A DNA stretch of 64,000 bases from Paragemmobacter sp943370085 (GCA_943370085.1 CALRPT020000002.1:62001-126000); one strand, 5' to 3'; positions 42,224 through 51,287 are shown, numbered from the stretch's first letter. Notes: a model not told the origin generated them from the sequence alone. A program made the numbers and translations.

Positions 42224-42344
42224 CAATCCTGCCTGTCTGCCGCTGTTGCCGCGGCGTTGATGTGGTGGTGCGGTGTGAGGACCGGGGGGACCAGGTGATG
42301 CGCCCGCCTTGTCTGCCGCGGGGATGGGAAGGAAGTTTCGCCTG

Positions 42345-43220
42345 TCACAGGCCGTTGATGGGCACCTTGAGGTAGCTGGTGCCGTTCTCTTCGGCCTCTG
42401 GCATGTGGCCCGCGCGCATGTTGACTTGAAGCGACGGGATGATGAGACGGGGCATCGCCAGGCTTGCATCCCGTGCCTGCCGCAGGGCGATGAAATCCTC
42501 TCGCGGGCGGCCTGCACCGACATGGACGTTGAGCGCCTTTTGCGCGGCGACGGTGGTTTCCCAGGCGAAATCCTCGCGCCCCGGGGCCTTGTAATCATGG
42601 CCCACGAAGATACGGGTGGCATCCGGCAGGGACAGGATGCGCTGCACGCTGTCATACATCACCGCCGCCGAGCCGCCGGGAAAATCGCAGCGCGCGGTGC
42701 CGAAATCAGGCATGAAAAGCGTGTCGCCCACAAAGGCCGCGTCGGCGAAGACATAGGTCAGGCAGGCCGGGGTATGGCCCGGCGTGTGCATCACATCGCC
42801 GCGCAGCTGGCCGATCATCACGCTGTCGCCATCGCGGAAGAGCTGGTCGAATTGCGACCCATCGCGCTGGAAGCGGGTGCCTTCGTTGAAGATCTTGCCA
42901 AAGGTTTCCTGCACCACGGTGATCTGCGCGCCGATCCCTATGCGCCCACCGAGGCGTTCCTGAATATAGGGTGCCGCAGAAAGGTGGTCGGCATGGACAT
43001 GGGTTTCGAGGATCCATTGCAGATCCAGATCATGGTCGCGGATATGGGCGATCACCGCATCGGCAGAACGGGTATCGGTGCGGCCTGAGGCATAGTCGAA
43101 ATCCAGGACGGAATCGATCACCGCGCAGGCCCGGCCTTCGGATTCCTGCACGATGTAGGTGAGGGTGTTTGTCGCCTCATCAAAGAAGGCCTGCACGGAT
43201 GCCTGAACGGATGAGTTCAT
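42345..43220 (-). CDS. persulfide dioxygenase-like MBL-fold hydrolase (Blh/ETHE1 type)
   Basis: A 291-residue metallo-beta-lactamase-fold protein. It has the motif THVHADHLSAAPYI (HxHxDH), VMHTPGHTPACLTYV, GDTLFMPDFGTARCDFPGG and IFVGHDYKAPGRE. It matches Blh/ETHE1 proteins, which oxidise glutathione persulfide to sulfite during sulfide detoxification. It heads the unit with the split YeeE transporter and the TIGR01244 protein. In related bacteria this operon is repressed by the ArsR-type BigR; no bigR gene is in the window. Confidence 0.9.
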   Translation of the reverse strand: MNSSVQASVQAFFDEATNTLTYIVQESEGRACAVIDSVLDFDYASGRTDTRSADAVIAHIRDHDLDLQWILETHVHADHLSAAPYIQERLGGRIGIGAQITVVQETFGKIFNEGTRFQRDGSQFDQLFRDGDSVMIGQLRGDVMHTPGHTPACLTYVFADAAFVGDTLFMPDFGTARCDFPGGSAAVMYDSVQRILSLPDATRIFVGHDYKAPGREDFAWETTVAAQKALNVHVGAGRPREDFIALRQARDASLAMPRLIIPSLQVNMRAGHMPEAEENGTSYLKVPINGL

Positions 43221-43271
43221 CGGGCGACGTCCTTTCCTGCCTTTGGTCTGCCCCGAATATGGGGTGCGGGC

Positions 43272-43296
43272 AATGTATCACAAGTTCTGAATGTAT
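43272..43296. promoter_or_regulatory. AT-rich direct repeat in the blh/dksA-like divergent region
   Basis: AATGTAT occurs twice (43272-43278 and 43290-43296), 18 bases start to start, inside the only AT-rich patch between the two divergent genes. It could be part of the blh promoter or a repressor site. I do not claim a BigR box. Confidence 0.35.
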
Positions 43297-43386
43297 TAAA
43301 ACCACCGGTGCATTGATCAAGGTCAAGGCCGGGCGGGGGGCAGGCGGTGCAGTGTGGAGGCCATCACAGACAGGGAGACACGCAGG

Positions 43387-43704
43387 ATGACATCGCTCGA
43401 CACCCGGAAGACCCAGTTGGAGGCCCGGCTTGCCGATCTGAACGCCCGGATGGCGGGGATCGAGATCGAACTGGAATCGCACCAGTCGGCTGATTGGGAG
43501 GAGCTTGCGACAGAGCGCGAGGGTGATGAAGTGCTGGAAGGCATGGGGCTGAGCGCGCAGCAGGAAAGCCGGATGATCACTGCGGCGCTGCAGCGGATCG
43601 CTGACGGAGACTATGGCACCTGTGCGAAATGCGGGGCGGAGATCGGGGCGGCCCGTCTGGATGTGCTGCCCTATACACCGTTTTGCCGCGACTGCGCGGC
43701 GTGA
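43387..43704 (+). CDS. TraR/DksA-family zinc-finger protein
   Basis: A 105-residue protein with an N-terminal coiled-coil region and a C-terminal four-Cys zinc finger (Cys79, Cys82, Cys100, Cys103). Such proteins bind RNA polymerase through the secondary channel. It is shorter than classical DksA and lacks that protein's Asp-pair tip region as far as I can tell. AGGGAGACACGCAGG precedes the ATG. A 74-aa gene follows after 11 bases. Confidence 0.88.
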   Translation: MTSLDTRKTQLEARLADLNARMAGIEIELESHQSADWEELATEREGDEVLEGMGLSAQQESRMITAALQRIADGDYGTCAKCGAEIGAARLDVLPYTPFCRDCAA

Positions 43705-43715
43705 AGGAGGTTGAG

Positions 43716-43940
43716 ATGCCAAAGACCGGATTGACGGATATGGCTGCACTGATGGGGGAGGCCGTCGAGGCCATGGCGGCGGGTCAGGCGATGGGGCTGG
43801 CGGTGCTGAAGGCCGAGATGGAGGCGCTGACGCATGTGATGCCCGGTGATGTGCCGGGGGAGACAGAAGCGGAGGCTGCACAACGGCGGCTGGCGGAAGA
43901 GGCGGCGCAGGAGGACGGTTTCGATAACATGCCGGTGTGA
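43716..43940 (+). CDS. hypothetical protein, 74 aa, downstream of the DksA-like gene
   Basis: A short Ala/Met/Glu-rich, probably all-helical protein (MPKTGLTDMAALMGEAVEAM) with an acidic C-terminus. AAGGAGG at 43704-43710 is an excellent ribosome binding site that overlaps the preceding stop, so the gene is surely translated with its neighbour. I know no function. Confidence 0.8.
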   Translation: MPKTGLTDMAALMGEAVEAMAAGQAMGLAVLKAEMEALTHVMPGDVPGETEAEAAQRRLAEEAAQEDGFDNMPV

Positions 43941-44026
43941 TTGCGCCGCCCGGGCGCAGGCGCACCATTGCCAAGCCCGCCTACAGCAAGCTTAATGCGC
44001 CGAAACACAGCGAGGCGCGGGCAGGC

Positions 44027-45823
44027 ATGGCGGACGTGGAAGGGCAAATGCTGCGGATCGGGCGAGTCGGTCCCGTACTGGACATTGCCTTGGCCCATCC
44101 GCCGGTGAACGCGTTGGACCCGCAGATGTGCGCGGCGCTGTCAGACGCGTTGGACCTTGCCTCGGTCACGGAATGTGGCGCTGTTCTGATCCGGGGCGAG
44201 GCGGGGGTATTCTCAGTTGGGCACGACGCCGGTTCGGCGCATGGCGCAGACGCAGTGGCGCTGCGACTTCTGTGCAAAAGGATCGAGGAACTGGCCTGTC
44301 CGGTGATTGTTCTGTTGCAGGGCCCCGCGCTGGGCGGTGCGGCGGAACTGGCGCTGGCGGCACATCTGCGGCTGGCGGATGAGACGGTGCAGTTCGCCCT
44401 GCCGGAGGTTGCCTTTGGCTTGTTGCCGGGTGCGGGCAGCACACAGCGCTTGCCCCGGCTGGTGGGCGCGGCAGGCGCGCTTGACCTCATGCTGAGCGGG
44501 CGGGTGGTTGGCGCGGCAGAGGCGCTGGCCATGGGCGTGATTGATCGGGTGGTGACGGGGGATGCGGAAACTGCCGGGCGGGCGGCGGCGCGTGATCTGG
44601 CCATGGTGCGGGCGCAAGGTGGGACGTGGCAGCGGACCGATGCGCTGCGGACCGGATTTCGGGATGTGGCGGCCTATCGCGCTGCGCTGGCCACGGCACG
44701 GGAAGGGCAACGCGGATCGCGTCTGCCTGCGCCGGGGCGGATCGTGGATTGCGTAGAGGCGGCGCTTCTGCTGCCGTTCGAGCAAGGTGTGGCGTTCGAG
44801 GCGGCGGCTTATGACGATCTGAGCGCCACGCCGCAATCGTTGGGTTTGCGGCATGCCTTCAGGGCCGAGCGGGCGGCGCGTCGTCTGCCTGCGGCGGTGG
44901 CCGCGCTGGAGCCTGTGGCAGTGCCGCAGCGCCTGGCGATTTGGGGCGCGGGCGGGGAGGGGGCGGCTATTGCCCGGCAGGCGCTGCAAGCGGGGATGTC
45001 GGTCTCTCTGGCCGATCCGTCGAAGGCGGGGCTGGTCGCGGCGCTGGAGACGATTGCGGCTGCGCAGGAGGCCGAGGTGAAGGCCGGGCGGATGACACCC
45101 GAGGCGCGCGATGCCGATTGGGCGCGGCTGATGCCGCTGGTGGGGCAAGAGCGGCTGCCCGAGGCCGAGGTGGTGATCACCACGCGGCCTGATCTGGTGC
45201 TGCCCGCGCCGCGCGTTGTGCTGGCGCTGGGGGTGGAGCCGCCGAAGGGGGCTGTGGCGCTGGCCTTGGTGCCGCAGGCCGAACCTTTGGCCGAGATGGT
45301 GCTGGAAGGTGCCTCGACCCCGGCGCGCGCAGCGCAGGCGGTGGCCTTTGGGCGGCGGCTGGGCTGGTCAGTGGTGCCGGTCGGGCCGGGTGGGCCGGTG
45401 GCGGTGGTTCTGGCCACGGCGCTGGCCGAAACGGTAGGTTTTCTGGAAGGACGTGGCGTGCCACGGGCGACGATCGCGCAAGCGCTGGCGCTGGCGGGGA
45501 TTGCGGGCGAGGGGCGTGCAGGGGTGGCGAAACCTGCGGAAGAGGCCGTGGCGCGGCGGTGTTTTGGGGCGCTTGCCAATGCCGGGGCAAGGTTGATCGA
45601 GGCAGGGACAGCGTGCGATGGCGATACGGTGGATGCCGTGGCGATTGCGGCGGGTATCGTGGCGCGCTGGACCGGGGGGCCGATGCATCAGGCCGATCAA
45701 CGAGGCCTGATGGTGATGCGGCGCGATTTGCGGCTTTGGGCGCATGAGGCGCCGGGCCTGTTTGCGCCGTCGCCGCTGTTTGACCGGCTGATCAGCGACG
45801 GAAAAGGGTTTTCCGCGCCTTAG
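44027..45823 (+). CDS. FadB/FadJ-like enoyl-CoA hydratase fused to a degenerate 3-hydroxyacyl-CoA dehydrogenase
   Basis: A 598-residue protein, shorter than the usual 700 or so. Residues 1 to about 190 are an intact enoyl-CoA hydratase domain (GPALGGAAELALAAHLRLA, LPEVAFGLLPGAGSTQRLP, with both catalytic-position Glu). A second domain begins with a GAGGEGAAIA nucleotide-binding loop, but the normal SNTS and HFFxP catalytic motifs are replaced (VVLALGVEPPKGAVAL), so dehydrogenase activity is doubtful. A C-terminal helical part follows. ATG 44027 is used; a GTG at 43937 overlapping the preceding stop would add 30 residues. Confidence 0.85.
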   Translation: MADVEGQMLRIGRVGPVLDIALAHPPVNALDPQMCAALSDALDLASVTECGAVLIRGEAGVFSVGHDAGSAHGADAVALRLLCKRIEELACPVIVLLQGPALGGAAELALAAHLRLADETVQFALPEVAFGLLPGAGSTQRLPRLVGAAGALDLMLSGRVVGAAEALAMGVIDRVVTGDAETAGRAAARDLAMVRAQGGTWQRTDALRTGFRDVAAYRAALATAREGQRGSRLPAPGRIVDCVEAALLLPFEQGVAFEAAAYDDLSATPQSLGLRHAFRAERAARRLPAAVAALEPVAVPQRLAIWGAGGEGAAIARQALQAGMSVSLADPSKAGLVAALETIAAAQEAEVKAGRMTPEARDADWARLMPLVGQERLPEAEVVITTRPDLVLPAPRVVLALGVEPPKGAVALALVPQAEPLAEMVLEGASTPARAAQAVAFGRRLGWSVVPVGPGGPVAVVLATALAETVGFLEGRGVPRATIAQALALAGIAGEGRAGVAKPAEEAVARRCFGALANAGARLIEAGTACDGDTVDAVAIAAGIVARWTGGPMHQADQRGLMVMRRDLRLWAHEAPGLFAPSPLFDRLISDGKGFSAP

Positions 45824-46035
45824 GCGAGGATGATGCCCGCAATCACCATCATCAGACCCAGCGCCGAGATGGCCAAAGCGCCGAGGTTCAGCGCCACGAC
45901 CTGCTGCAGCCGGGTCTTGATCTGAACATCGGGCAAGCCGGAGCGTTTGGCCTGCAAGGCCAGAACGATGCACCAGAGCAGCCCCAGAATGCCGATCATC
46001 GACAGCGCCGCCCCACCCCAGATCACGTAATCCAT
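45820..46035 (-). CDS. small two-helix membrane protein, 71 aa
   Basis: A 71-residue protein with two hydrophobic helices (about residues 5-28 and 47-70), separated by a short polar loop with LPDVQIKTRLQQVVALN. Its 3' end overlaps that of the convergent FadB-like gene by 4 bases. A family resembling this (short two-helix alphaproteobacterial proteins) is common but uncharacterised. Confidence 0.7.
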   Translation of the reverse strand: MDYVIWGGAALSMIGILGLLWCIVLALQAKRSGLPDVQIKTRLQQVVALNLGALAISALGLMMVIAGIILA

Positions 46036-46185
46036 CGTCTTTGCCCCGTTGATCCCGTGCCGGGGTGGTAACGTGCCCGGGCACCGCAGGCAAGCCATGG
46101 CTGGCGCGTCAGCATCGGCTTGAACCCGGGTGGGAAGGCGGGGTAGGGAGTGGGCCACAGTTTCCCTTTGCATCACGAGGCCAGG

Positions 46186-46440
46186 ATGAGCGACCCGACC
46201 GACGCCTATAACGTCACCGCCGATGAATTGCGGCAGTTCATCGAACGCTTTGAACAGCTTGAATCGGAAAAGAAGGACGTGGCCGAGCAGCAGAAGGAGC
46301 TCATGGCCGAGGCCAAGGGGCGTGGCTATGACACCAAGGTGCTGCGCAAGGTGGTTGCGCTGCGCAAGCGCAAGCCCGACGACATTGCCGAGGAAGAGGC
46401 CGTGCTGGAAATGTACAAGGCGGCGCTGGGCATGAGCTGA
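46186..46440 (+). CDS. gapR: GapR-type nucleoid-associated protein (DUF2312)
   Basis: An 84-residue coiled-coil DNA-binding protein. The family signature is ELRQFIERFEQLESEKKDV cut in the middle, then GYDTKVLRKVVALRKRK and the EEEAVLEMY end. GapR encircles overtwisted DNA ahead of replication and transcription and aids topoisomerases in alphaproteobacteria. ATG 46186 corresponds to the usual N-terminus; the frame is open 36 bases further. A terminator follows. Confidence 0.95.
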   Translation: MSDPTDAYNVTADELRQFIERFEQLESEKKDVAEQQKELMAEAKGRGYDTKVLRKVVALRKRKPDDIAEEEAVLEMYKAALGMS

Positions 46441-46448
46441 GGCCTGTC

Positions 46449-46480
46449 GCGCGCCCGCCATTGCGGCAGGCGCGCCTTTT
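46449..46480 (+). terminator. intrinsic terminator after gapR
   Basis: An 11-bp stem with one mismatch (46449-46459 with 46465-46475) and an ATTGC loop, followed within two bases by TTTT. Confidence 0.75.
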
Positions 46481-46500
46481 GCCCTGATCAAGTATCCAGA

Positions 46501-47376
46501 TCAGGGATCGAGGAAGGTCACACCCGGAATCGCCCGGATACGGGCGATGTCCTGGTGGTAGTTTTCGGTAAGTGTGTCGATCAGGTCTTCGTCCCAGCCG
46601 GGCAGATCAAGCTCCATGTCGATCTGGTCGGACAGGGCGAACTTGTCGAGGAAGGCCGAGACGATGCGGCGGCGCTGCGTGACGTTGGAGGGCGGATTGG
46701 CGGTCATATAGGCGCGCATCCGTTCCATCCCGTCAGGCGACATCAGATCCTTCAGCAGGTCATCCGTATCGATCAGGTTGGTGCCGGGGGCATGACCCGA
46801 GACGGCCTGCAGAACTTCGGGCCAGATCATCGGGGTGTCCTCATCGGACCAGATCGTCAGGCTGGCATCGGGGTTCAGGGTGCGAACCTCTTCCACCAGT
46901 CGGAACCAGCTGAGATCGCGCGGATCGGTTCCCCCCATCATCTCGTCCAGCGATTTGCTTGGCTGGCTGTTGCAAAGGGCAGGCAGGAAGCTGGCCGTAT
47001 TGCGAATGGCCATGTGGAATTCCGCCTCAATCTCCGGGAATATCTGGGTGAAGGCCCGGATGCGTTCTGCCGCCGCCGGGTAGAGACGGCGCGAGCGGAT
47101 CACCCATTGCGGATAGCTTAGAAAGTTGTCCCAAGACAGGATCAGGCGTTCGGCGCGTTCTTCTTCCATGATCTGGTCAAGGACAACGGCCTGCGTGTCA
47201 CGGCTGGCAGCGCGACCCTTGAGCGTGACGGCCGTGTCGCGCAGAAGCGCGCGATAGCGGGTTGGGGCAGGAACGATGATGCCTTGTTCGGAAAGGGTTT
47301 CCCGGTTCTTCCATAGGCAGCGGATCAACCGCTCGTCATCCGTGAAATGAGCACCGAGGTGGTAAACGATACGCAT
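46501..47376 (-). CDS. hypothetical sulfotransferase-like protein, 291 aa
   Basis: A 291-residue protein beginning MRIVYHLGAHFTDDERLIRCLW, resembling sulfotransferase-like proteins found in marine alphaproteobacteria. The usual P-loop Lys/Arg is not evident. A central ILSWDNFLSYPQWV and a helix-rich C-terminus are present. No signal peptide. ATG 47376 is used; a longer frame to 47475 would overlap the divergent ABC permease gene's leader. Confidence 0.65.
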   Translation of the reverse strand: MRIVYHLGAHFTDDERLIRCLWKNRETLSEQGIIVPAPTRYRALLRDTAVTLKGRAASRDTQAVVLDQIMEEERAERLILSWDNFLSYPQWVIRSRRLYPAAAERIRAFTQIFPEIEAEFHMAIRNTASFLPALCNSQPSKSLDEMMGGTDPRDLSWFRLVEEVRTLNPDASLTIWSDEDTPMIWPEVLQAVSGHAPGTNLIDTDDLLKDLMSPDGMERMRAYMTANPPSNVTQRRRIVSAFLDKFALSDQIDMELDLPGWDEDLIDTLTENYHQDIARIRAIPGVTFLDP

Positions 47377-47467
47377 GGGGACTGTACTGCTCTCTGCCGT
47401 CTTTTCGTGCCGACTATACGGGCTTTTCTGGACAGGGGAACCGGTTTCGATTATCCGGCATGGAATG

Positions 47468-49126
47468 ATGACCAAGCAAAACAGTCGGATTCCGATGCGC
47501 TGGGCGGGGCTGCGGCCTGATGTCTGGTCGATCGGGGCTGTGTTGATCGCTGCGGTGGTTATGGCGCCGATGCTGGCCGTGGTGTGGATCGCCTTTCACC
47601 CGACTGAGAACATCTGGCCGCATCTTCTGTCGACGGTGCTGCCGCGCTATTTCGGCACGACGCTGTATCTGATGGCCGGGGTCGGGTTGCTGACGGCGTT
47701 GATGGGCACGGGGGCGGCCTGGCTGGTGGCGATGTACCGCTTTCCGGGGTCGCGATGGCTGGATTATGCGCTGCTGTTTCCGCTGGCGATTCCGGCCTAT
47801 GTCGGGGCCTACGCGCTGGTTGATTTCCTGCAATATGCCGGGCCGGTGCAGGGCGGGTTGCGGGCCGTGATGGGCTGGCAAAGCGCGCGGGATTACTGGT
47901 TCCCCGAGGTGCGTTCGCGTGAGATGGCGGTGCTGGTGCTGGCCTCGGCCCTGTATCCCTATGTGTATCTGCTGGCGCGGGCGGCGTTTCGGGAAACGTC
48001 GGGCTGCGCCTATGAGGTGGCGCGGGCCTTGGGTGTGGGGCCATGGGGGCTGTTCTGGCGGGTGGGGTTGCCCTTGGCGCGGCCTGCGATCGCGACGGGC
48101 GTGGCGCTGGCGCTGATGGAAACGGTGGCCGATTTCGGGACGGTGGCGCATTTCGGGGTGCAGACGCTGACCACGGGCGTGTTTTCCACTTGGCTGAGTG
48201 GGAACAATGCCGGGGGTGCGGCGCAGATTGCCGGGGTGATCCTGATGCTGATCCTGCTTCTGGTGGCGCTGGAACGGACCGGGCGGCGCAATGCGCGGTT
48301 TCACCGGATGGGCCGGTCCGGGCGACCGGTGGAGCGGGAAAGGCTAAGCACGGCAAAGGGTTGGCTTGCGACTGGCCTGTGCCTTGTTCCTTTTGGACTG
48401 GGCTTTGTTCTGCCGGTGGCGGTGATGCTGGATCATTCGCTGGCCAATCCCGAGGTCTGGGTCGCACCGGGCCTGCTGGCGGCGCTGGTCAATACGCTGG
48501 TGGTGGGGGGCGTGGCGGCAGGGCTGACGGTGGGGGCGGCGTTGTTTCTGGTTTATGCGGTGCGGATGGCGGGTGGCAACGTGGCGCGGGTGGTGCTGCC
48601 GTTGACGACGCTGGGCTATGCCGCGCCGGGGGCGGTGCTGGCGCTGGGGCTGCTTATCCCCTTGGCCGCGTTGGACAATCGTTTGGCCGACGCGGTGCTG
48701 GCGGTCACCGGGCATGATCCGGGGCTGATCATGACGGGAACGTCAGCGGCGATCATCCTGGCCTATGTGGTGCGGTTCTTTGGCATTGCACAGGGCGCGG
48801 CGGATGCGGCGCTGGGGCGGGTGTCGCCCAATCTGCCGATGGCGGCGCGGTCTTTGGGGCGGACAGCGGGCGGCACGCTGGGGGCGGTCTATCTGCCGAT
48901 GATGCGGGGGTCGGTGGCGACGGCGCTGCTGGTGGTGTTTGTCGATTGCGTCAAGGAACTACCTGCGACGCTGCTGCTAAGGCCGTTCAATTTCAATACC
49001 TTGTCGACACGTGTTTATGAATTGGCCAGTCTGGAGCGGTTGGGCGAAGCCGCCCCTGCGGCGCTGGTGGTGATGGCGGTCGGGCTCTTGGCGGTGGCCC
49101 TGCTGGCGCGGGCAAACCGCGTTTAA
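47468..49126 (+). CDS. iron-type ABC transporter permease (FbpB-like, double module)
   Basis: A 552-residue permease with about 12 helices in two BPD_transp_1 halves. Both halves show an EAA-type loop (CAYEVARALGVGPWGLFWRVGLP in the first half, cut at VGPWG; MAARSLGRTAGGTLGAVYLP in the second). This architecture is that of ferric-iron or thiamine importers. Neither a binding-protein nor an ATPase gene is adjacent, so the partners lie elsewhere. ATG 47468 is used; 47465 is also in frame. Confidence 0.88.
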   Translation: MTKQNSRIPMRWAGLRPDVWSIGAVLIAAVVMAPMLAVVWIAFHPTENIWPHLLSTVLPRYFGTTLYLMAGVGLLTALMGTGAAWLVAMYRFPGSRWLDYALLFPLAIPAYVGAYALVDFLQYAGPVQGGLRAVMGWQSARDYWFPEVRSREMAVLVLASALYPYVYLLARAAFRETSGCAYEVARALGVGPWGLFWRVGLPLARPAIATGVALALMETVADFGTVAHFGVQTLTTGVFSTWLSGNNAGGAAQIAGVILMLILLLVALERTGRRNARFHRMGRSGRPVERERLSTAKGWLATGLCLVPFGLGFVLPVAVMLDHSLANPEVWVAPGLLAALVNTLVVGGVAAGLTVGAALFLVYAVRMAGGNVARVVLPLTTLGYAAPGAVLALGLLIPLAALDNRLADAVLAVTGHDPGLIMTGTSAAIILAYVVRFFGIAQGAADAALGRVSPNLPMAARSLGRTAGGTLGAVYLPMMRGSVATALLVVFVDCVKELPATLLLRPFNFNTLSTRVYELASLERLGEAAPAALVVMAVGLLAVALLARANRV

Positions 49127-49183
49127 GCCGCCCCGCCGTGGCCTTGCATGGGGCCTCAAAACACGGTAATCGGGCATCGGTGT

Positions 49184-49259
49184 GCCTCTATAGCTCAGCT
49201 GGTAGAGCACCTGATTTGTAATCAGGGGGTCGGGGGTTCGAGTCCCTCTGGGGGCACCA
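49184..49259 (+). tRNA. tRNA-Thr (TGT)
   Basis: A full cloverleaf: a 7-bp acceptor with two G-U pairs, D-arm TAGCTCAGCTGGTAGAGC, anticodon loop TTTGTAA (anticodon TGT), and TpsiC GGTTCGAGTCC. The CCA end is encoded at 49257-49259. Its 3' end is duplicated at 55374 by the integrated element. Confidence 0.97.
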
Positions 49260-49260
49260 A
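49243..49260 (+). other. attachment site attL within tRNA-Thr
   Basis: TCCCTCTGGGGGCACCAA, the tRNA 3' end plus one base; identical to the copy at 55374-55391. Confidence 0.88.
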
Positions 49261-49315
49261 GATCACTTGCGAGTGGTCAAGAAATCAACGAAAACAGGAC
49301 GTTATCCGCTTCCGG

Positions 49316-49346
49316 GGTCCACAAACGGGTCCACAGGAGGTCCACA
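49316..49346 (+). promoter_or_regulatory. left triplet of putative integrase arm sites
   Basis: GGTCCACA occurs at 49316-49323, 49328-49335 and 49339-49346 (start spacings 12 and 11). It lies between the core site and the integrase ATG; the last copy overlaps the spacer between the Shine-Dalgarno and the start. The same triplet with the same spacing is at the right end. Confidence 0.7.
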
Positions 49347-49348
49347 TT

Positions 49349-50710
49349 ATGGGTGTGTCGTTGGAATTGAAGCATCTCAGAGACGGGGGTGAGGGCCTGT
49401 ATGAATACACGCGCCGAGTCCCGAAGGCTGTCCAGCACGTCGTAGGCAAGGGCGAGGTCAGCCGTTCATTTAGGGCACAAACGCCCGCTGCCGTCCTGCG
49501 TGAGTATTCCCGCGTTCATGCCGAGATTGAGCGGTTGTTCGCGGATGCGAGGCGCAAACTTCAGGACCCCTCGAAGCTGACCCCACGGGAGGCAGCCGAG
49601 GTTGCACGGGGGGAGGCCGAGCGGTTGCTTGCGGCTGGGGTCGTGGGTGCGCGGGACGAAGACCAAGCGCGGGAACTCCTCGCGGAGTCGCTTATCCATG
49701 TCGGGGCCTCCCCGGCGATCTATCGGGCAGTCGTGACGCCCGAGGCGGAACTCCCCGGCCACACCCTTGAAGATGCCCGCAAGCTGTATCTCGCGGAGAA
49801 GCTGGGGGGCGGTGAGGGGCCAGAGAACCGAGAGGCGGCGGCGCGACTCGAGCGTGTCTTCATGAGGGCAGCCGGGGCCTTGGGCGATGGTGTCCGTTCT
49901 CGCCCTCTGGCTGGCCTGAAGCGGGAGGATGCCCGCAAGGTTCGGGACCATATGCTTCAATCGCCTCGGAACGGGGGAGGCACGTTGTCCCCTGCAACAG
50001 TACGCCGGGAGTTGAAGACCCTCTCCGCCGTGATCAACTTCGGCCTGAAGGAGTTCGACCTCGGGAATGTGGTCAATCCGTTCGACGGCCTGCCTATCGA
50101 AGGGGTCGGTCGTGGCGTGGTCGCCGCCCAACCTGATGCCGCCCTCAGGGACCCCCTTCCGAAGCCCATGGTCGAAGCTGTGAAGTCCAGACTGACGGGG
50201 GACCTTCAGTTGATCTGGCGGCTTCTGGCCGGGACGGGTTGCCGCCTGTCAGAGGTGCGGGGTCTGAGGGTCGAGGATGTGGTCACGTTTGCAGCCATCC
50301 CCCATATCCGGGTCACATGGCATGAGGGGCGGCGGTTGAAGACCAAGGCTTCGGTGAGGGTCGTGCCTCTTGTGGGCGATGCTCTGGCAGCCGCCAAGGG
50401 CGCCCTGAAGGCAGCCGAGGGACAAGCCGTCCTTTTCCCCCGGTTCGCCAAGCCGAGGGGAACGGACAACTGCTCTACCCAGTTGATGAAGCACCTGCGT
50501 CAGATCACGGCGGACCCGAAGCACGTTGTCCATTCTCTCCGCCACTCCATGAAGGATGCCCTCAGACTTGCCGGGGTGGAGAAGACAGTCCAAGACCTCA
50601 TCCTCGGCCATGCCTCGCCGTCCATAGGGGAGACCTACGGGGGCGAGGAGGCACGCCTTCAGGTTGCCCACCGGGCTTTTCTGAAGGTCTTTGGCCCCCA
50701 AGCAGTCTAA
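49349..50710 (+). CDS. int: tyrosine recombinase/integrase
   Basis: A 453-residue phage-type integrase. The C-terminal catalytic residues are visible: Arg299 (TGCRLSEVRGL), His395 and Arg398 (HSLRHSMK), His421 (LGHAS) and nucleophile Tyr430 (ETYGG). The N-terminal part would hold arm- and core-binding domains. ATG 49349 was chosen because AGGAGG lies 8 bases before it; the frame is open upstream but runs into the tRNA. It should catalyse integration at, and excision from, tRNA-Thr. Confidence 0.95.
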   Translation: MGVSLELKHLRDGGEGLYEYTRRVPKAVQHVVGKGEVSRSFRAQTPAAVLREYSRVHAEIERLFADARRKLQDPSKLTPREAAEVARGEAERLLAAGVVGARDEDQARELLAESLIHVGASPAIYRAVVTPEAELPGHTLEDARKLYLAEKLGGGEGPENREAAARLERVFMRAAGALGDGVRSRPLAGLKREDARKVRDHMLQSPRNGGGTLSPATVRRELKTLSAVINFGLKEFDLGNVVNPFDGLPIEGVGRGVVAAQPDAALRDPLPKPMVEAVKSRLTGDLQLIWRLLAGTGCRLSEVRGLRVEDVVTFAAIPHIRVTWHEGRRLKTKASVRVVPLVGDALAAAKGALKAAEGQAVLFPRFAKPRGTDNCSTQLMKHLRQITADPKHVVHSLRHSMKDALRLAGVEKTVQDLILGHASPSIGETYGGEEARLQVAHRAFLKVFGPQAV

Positions 50711-50714
50711 GCCG

Positions 50715-51287
50715 TCAATCTGCGGACGTTGGTGGGGAGGGCGCGGGAGGATAGGGGCCAGAACCCTGTGAGGGCGTATACGGCTGGATCATGAGCGCTC
50801 GTCTACCCGTTAGGACGTCTACTAGGCCCTTCCTAGCAAGCTTCTGCTCCCAGTCATCGTCGTGCCACCCTTGGGGGATGTAGTTTCCCTCGAAGATGTC
50901 CATCTGTTCGACCTTGAACTTCAGAACCTTTGCGATCTCGGAGATGAGCTTTGTGAGTAGCGTCTCCCGTCGTTTCAAGAACGATGCCTGTACTGCTTCA
51001 CTGGAGGTTGACGGGAAGGACTCGCCAAGGTTTTTCAGGTACTCCTTCCAAGCTCGGATTACAGAGTCTTCGTCTGCGAACTCAATTTCGATTAGGTTCA
51101 AAGCACCCACATGATCCATGTGCACTGGCAGCTTTCTAGTGCGCATCAAGGTCCGAAAGATATCCATTCGCCTAGCCTGGACTTCCCTTCGATCGTCGGA
51201 CGCGCGGGTAATCCAGACAGCGACAACTGGACCGACGATGGCCGCCGCAGCCGTTGCAACAGCAAACCAATCGACTCCTTCCGCCAT
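50715..51287 (-). CDS. membrane-anchored protein, DUF6680-like, 190 aa
   Basis: A 190-residue protein with one N-terminal transmembrane helix (about residues 6-26), then RRMDIFRTLMRTRKLP and DHVGALNLIEIEFADE motifs that I associate with the DUF6680 family. The C-terminus is Pro/Ser-rich. Function unknown. Its ATG overlaps the stop of the GrlR-like gene by one base (TGATG), so the two are co-translated; it is convergent with the integrase gene. Confidence 0.75.
   Translation of the reverse strand: MAEGVDWFAVATAAAAIVGPVVAVWITRASDDRREVQARRMDIFRTLMRTRKLPVHMDHVGALNLIEIEFADEDSVIRAWKEYLKNLGESFPSTSSEAVQASFLKRRETLLTKLISEIAKVLKFKVEQMDIFEGNYIPQGWHDDDWEQKLARKGLVDVLTGRRALMIQPYTPSQGSGPYPPAPSPPTSAD

Noticed and set aside
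43272..43296. A BigR operator in front of the persulfide dioxygenase-like gene
   Set aside because: The repeat is direct, not the inverted repeat expected for an ArsR-family dimer, and no bigR gene is nearby.
43937..44026. A 30-residue N-terminal extension of the FadB-like protein starting with a GTG that overlaps the preceding stop
   Set aside because: The extension is Arg/Lys/Pro-rich and does not look like the hydratase N-terminus; kept only as an alternative.
49148..49348. A longer integrase reading frame that begins inside the tRNA-Thr region
   Set aside because: It would translate the tRNA gene; the AGGAGG at 49335-49340 points clearly to ATG 49349.
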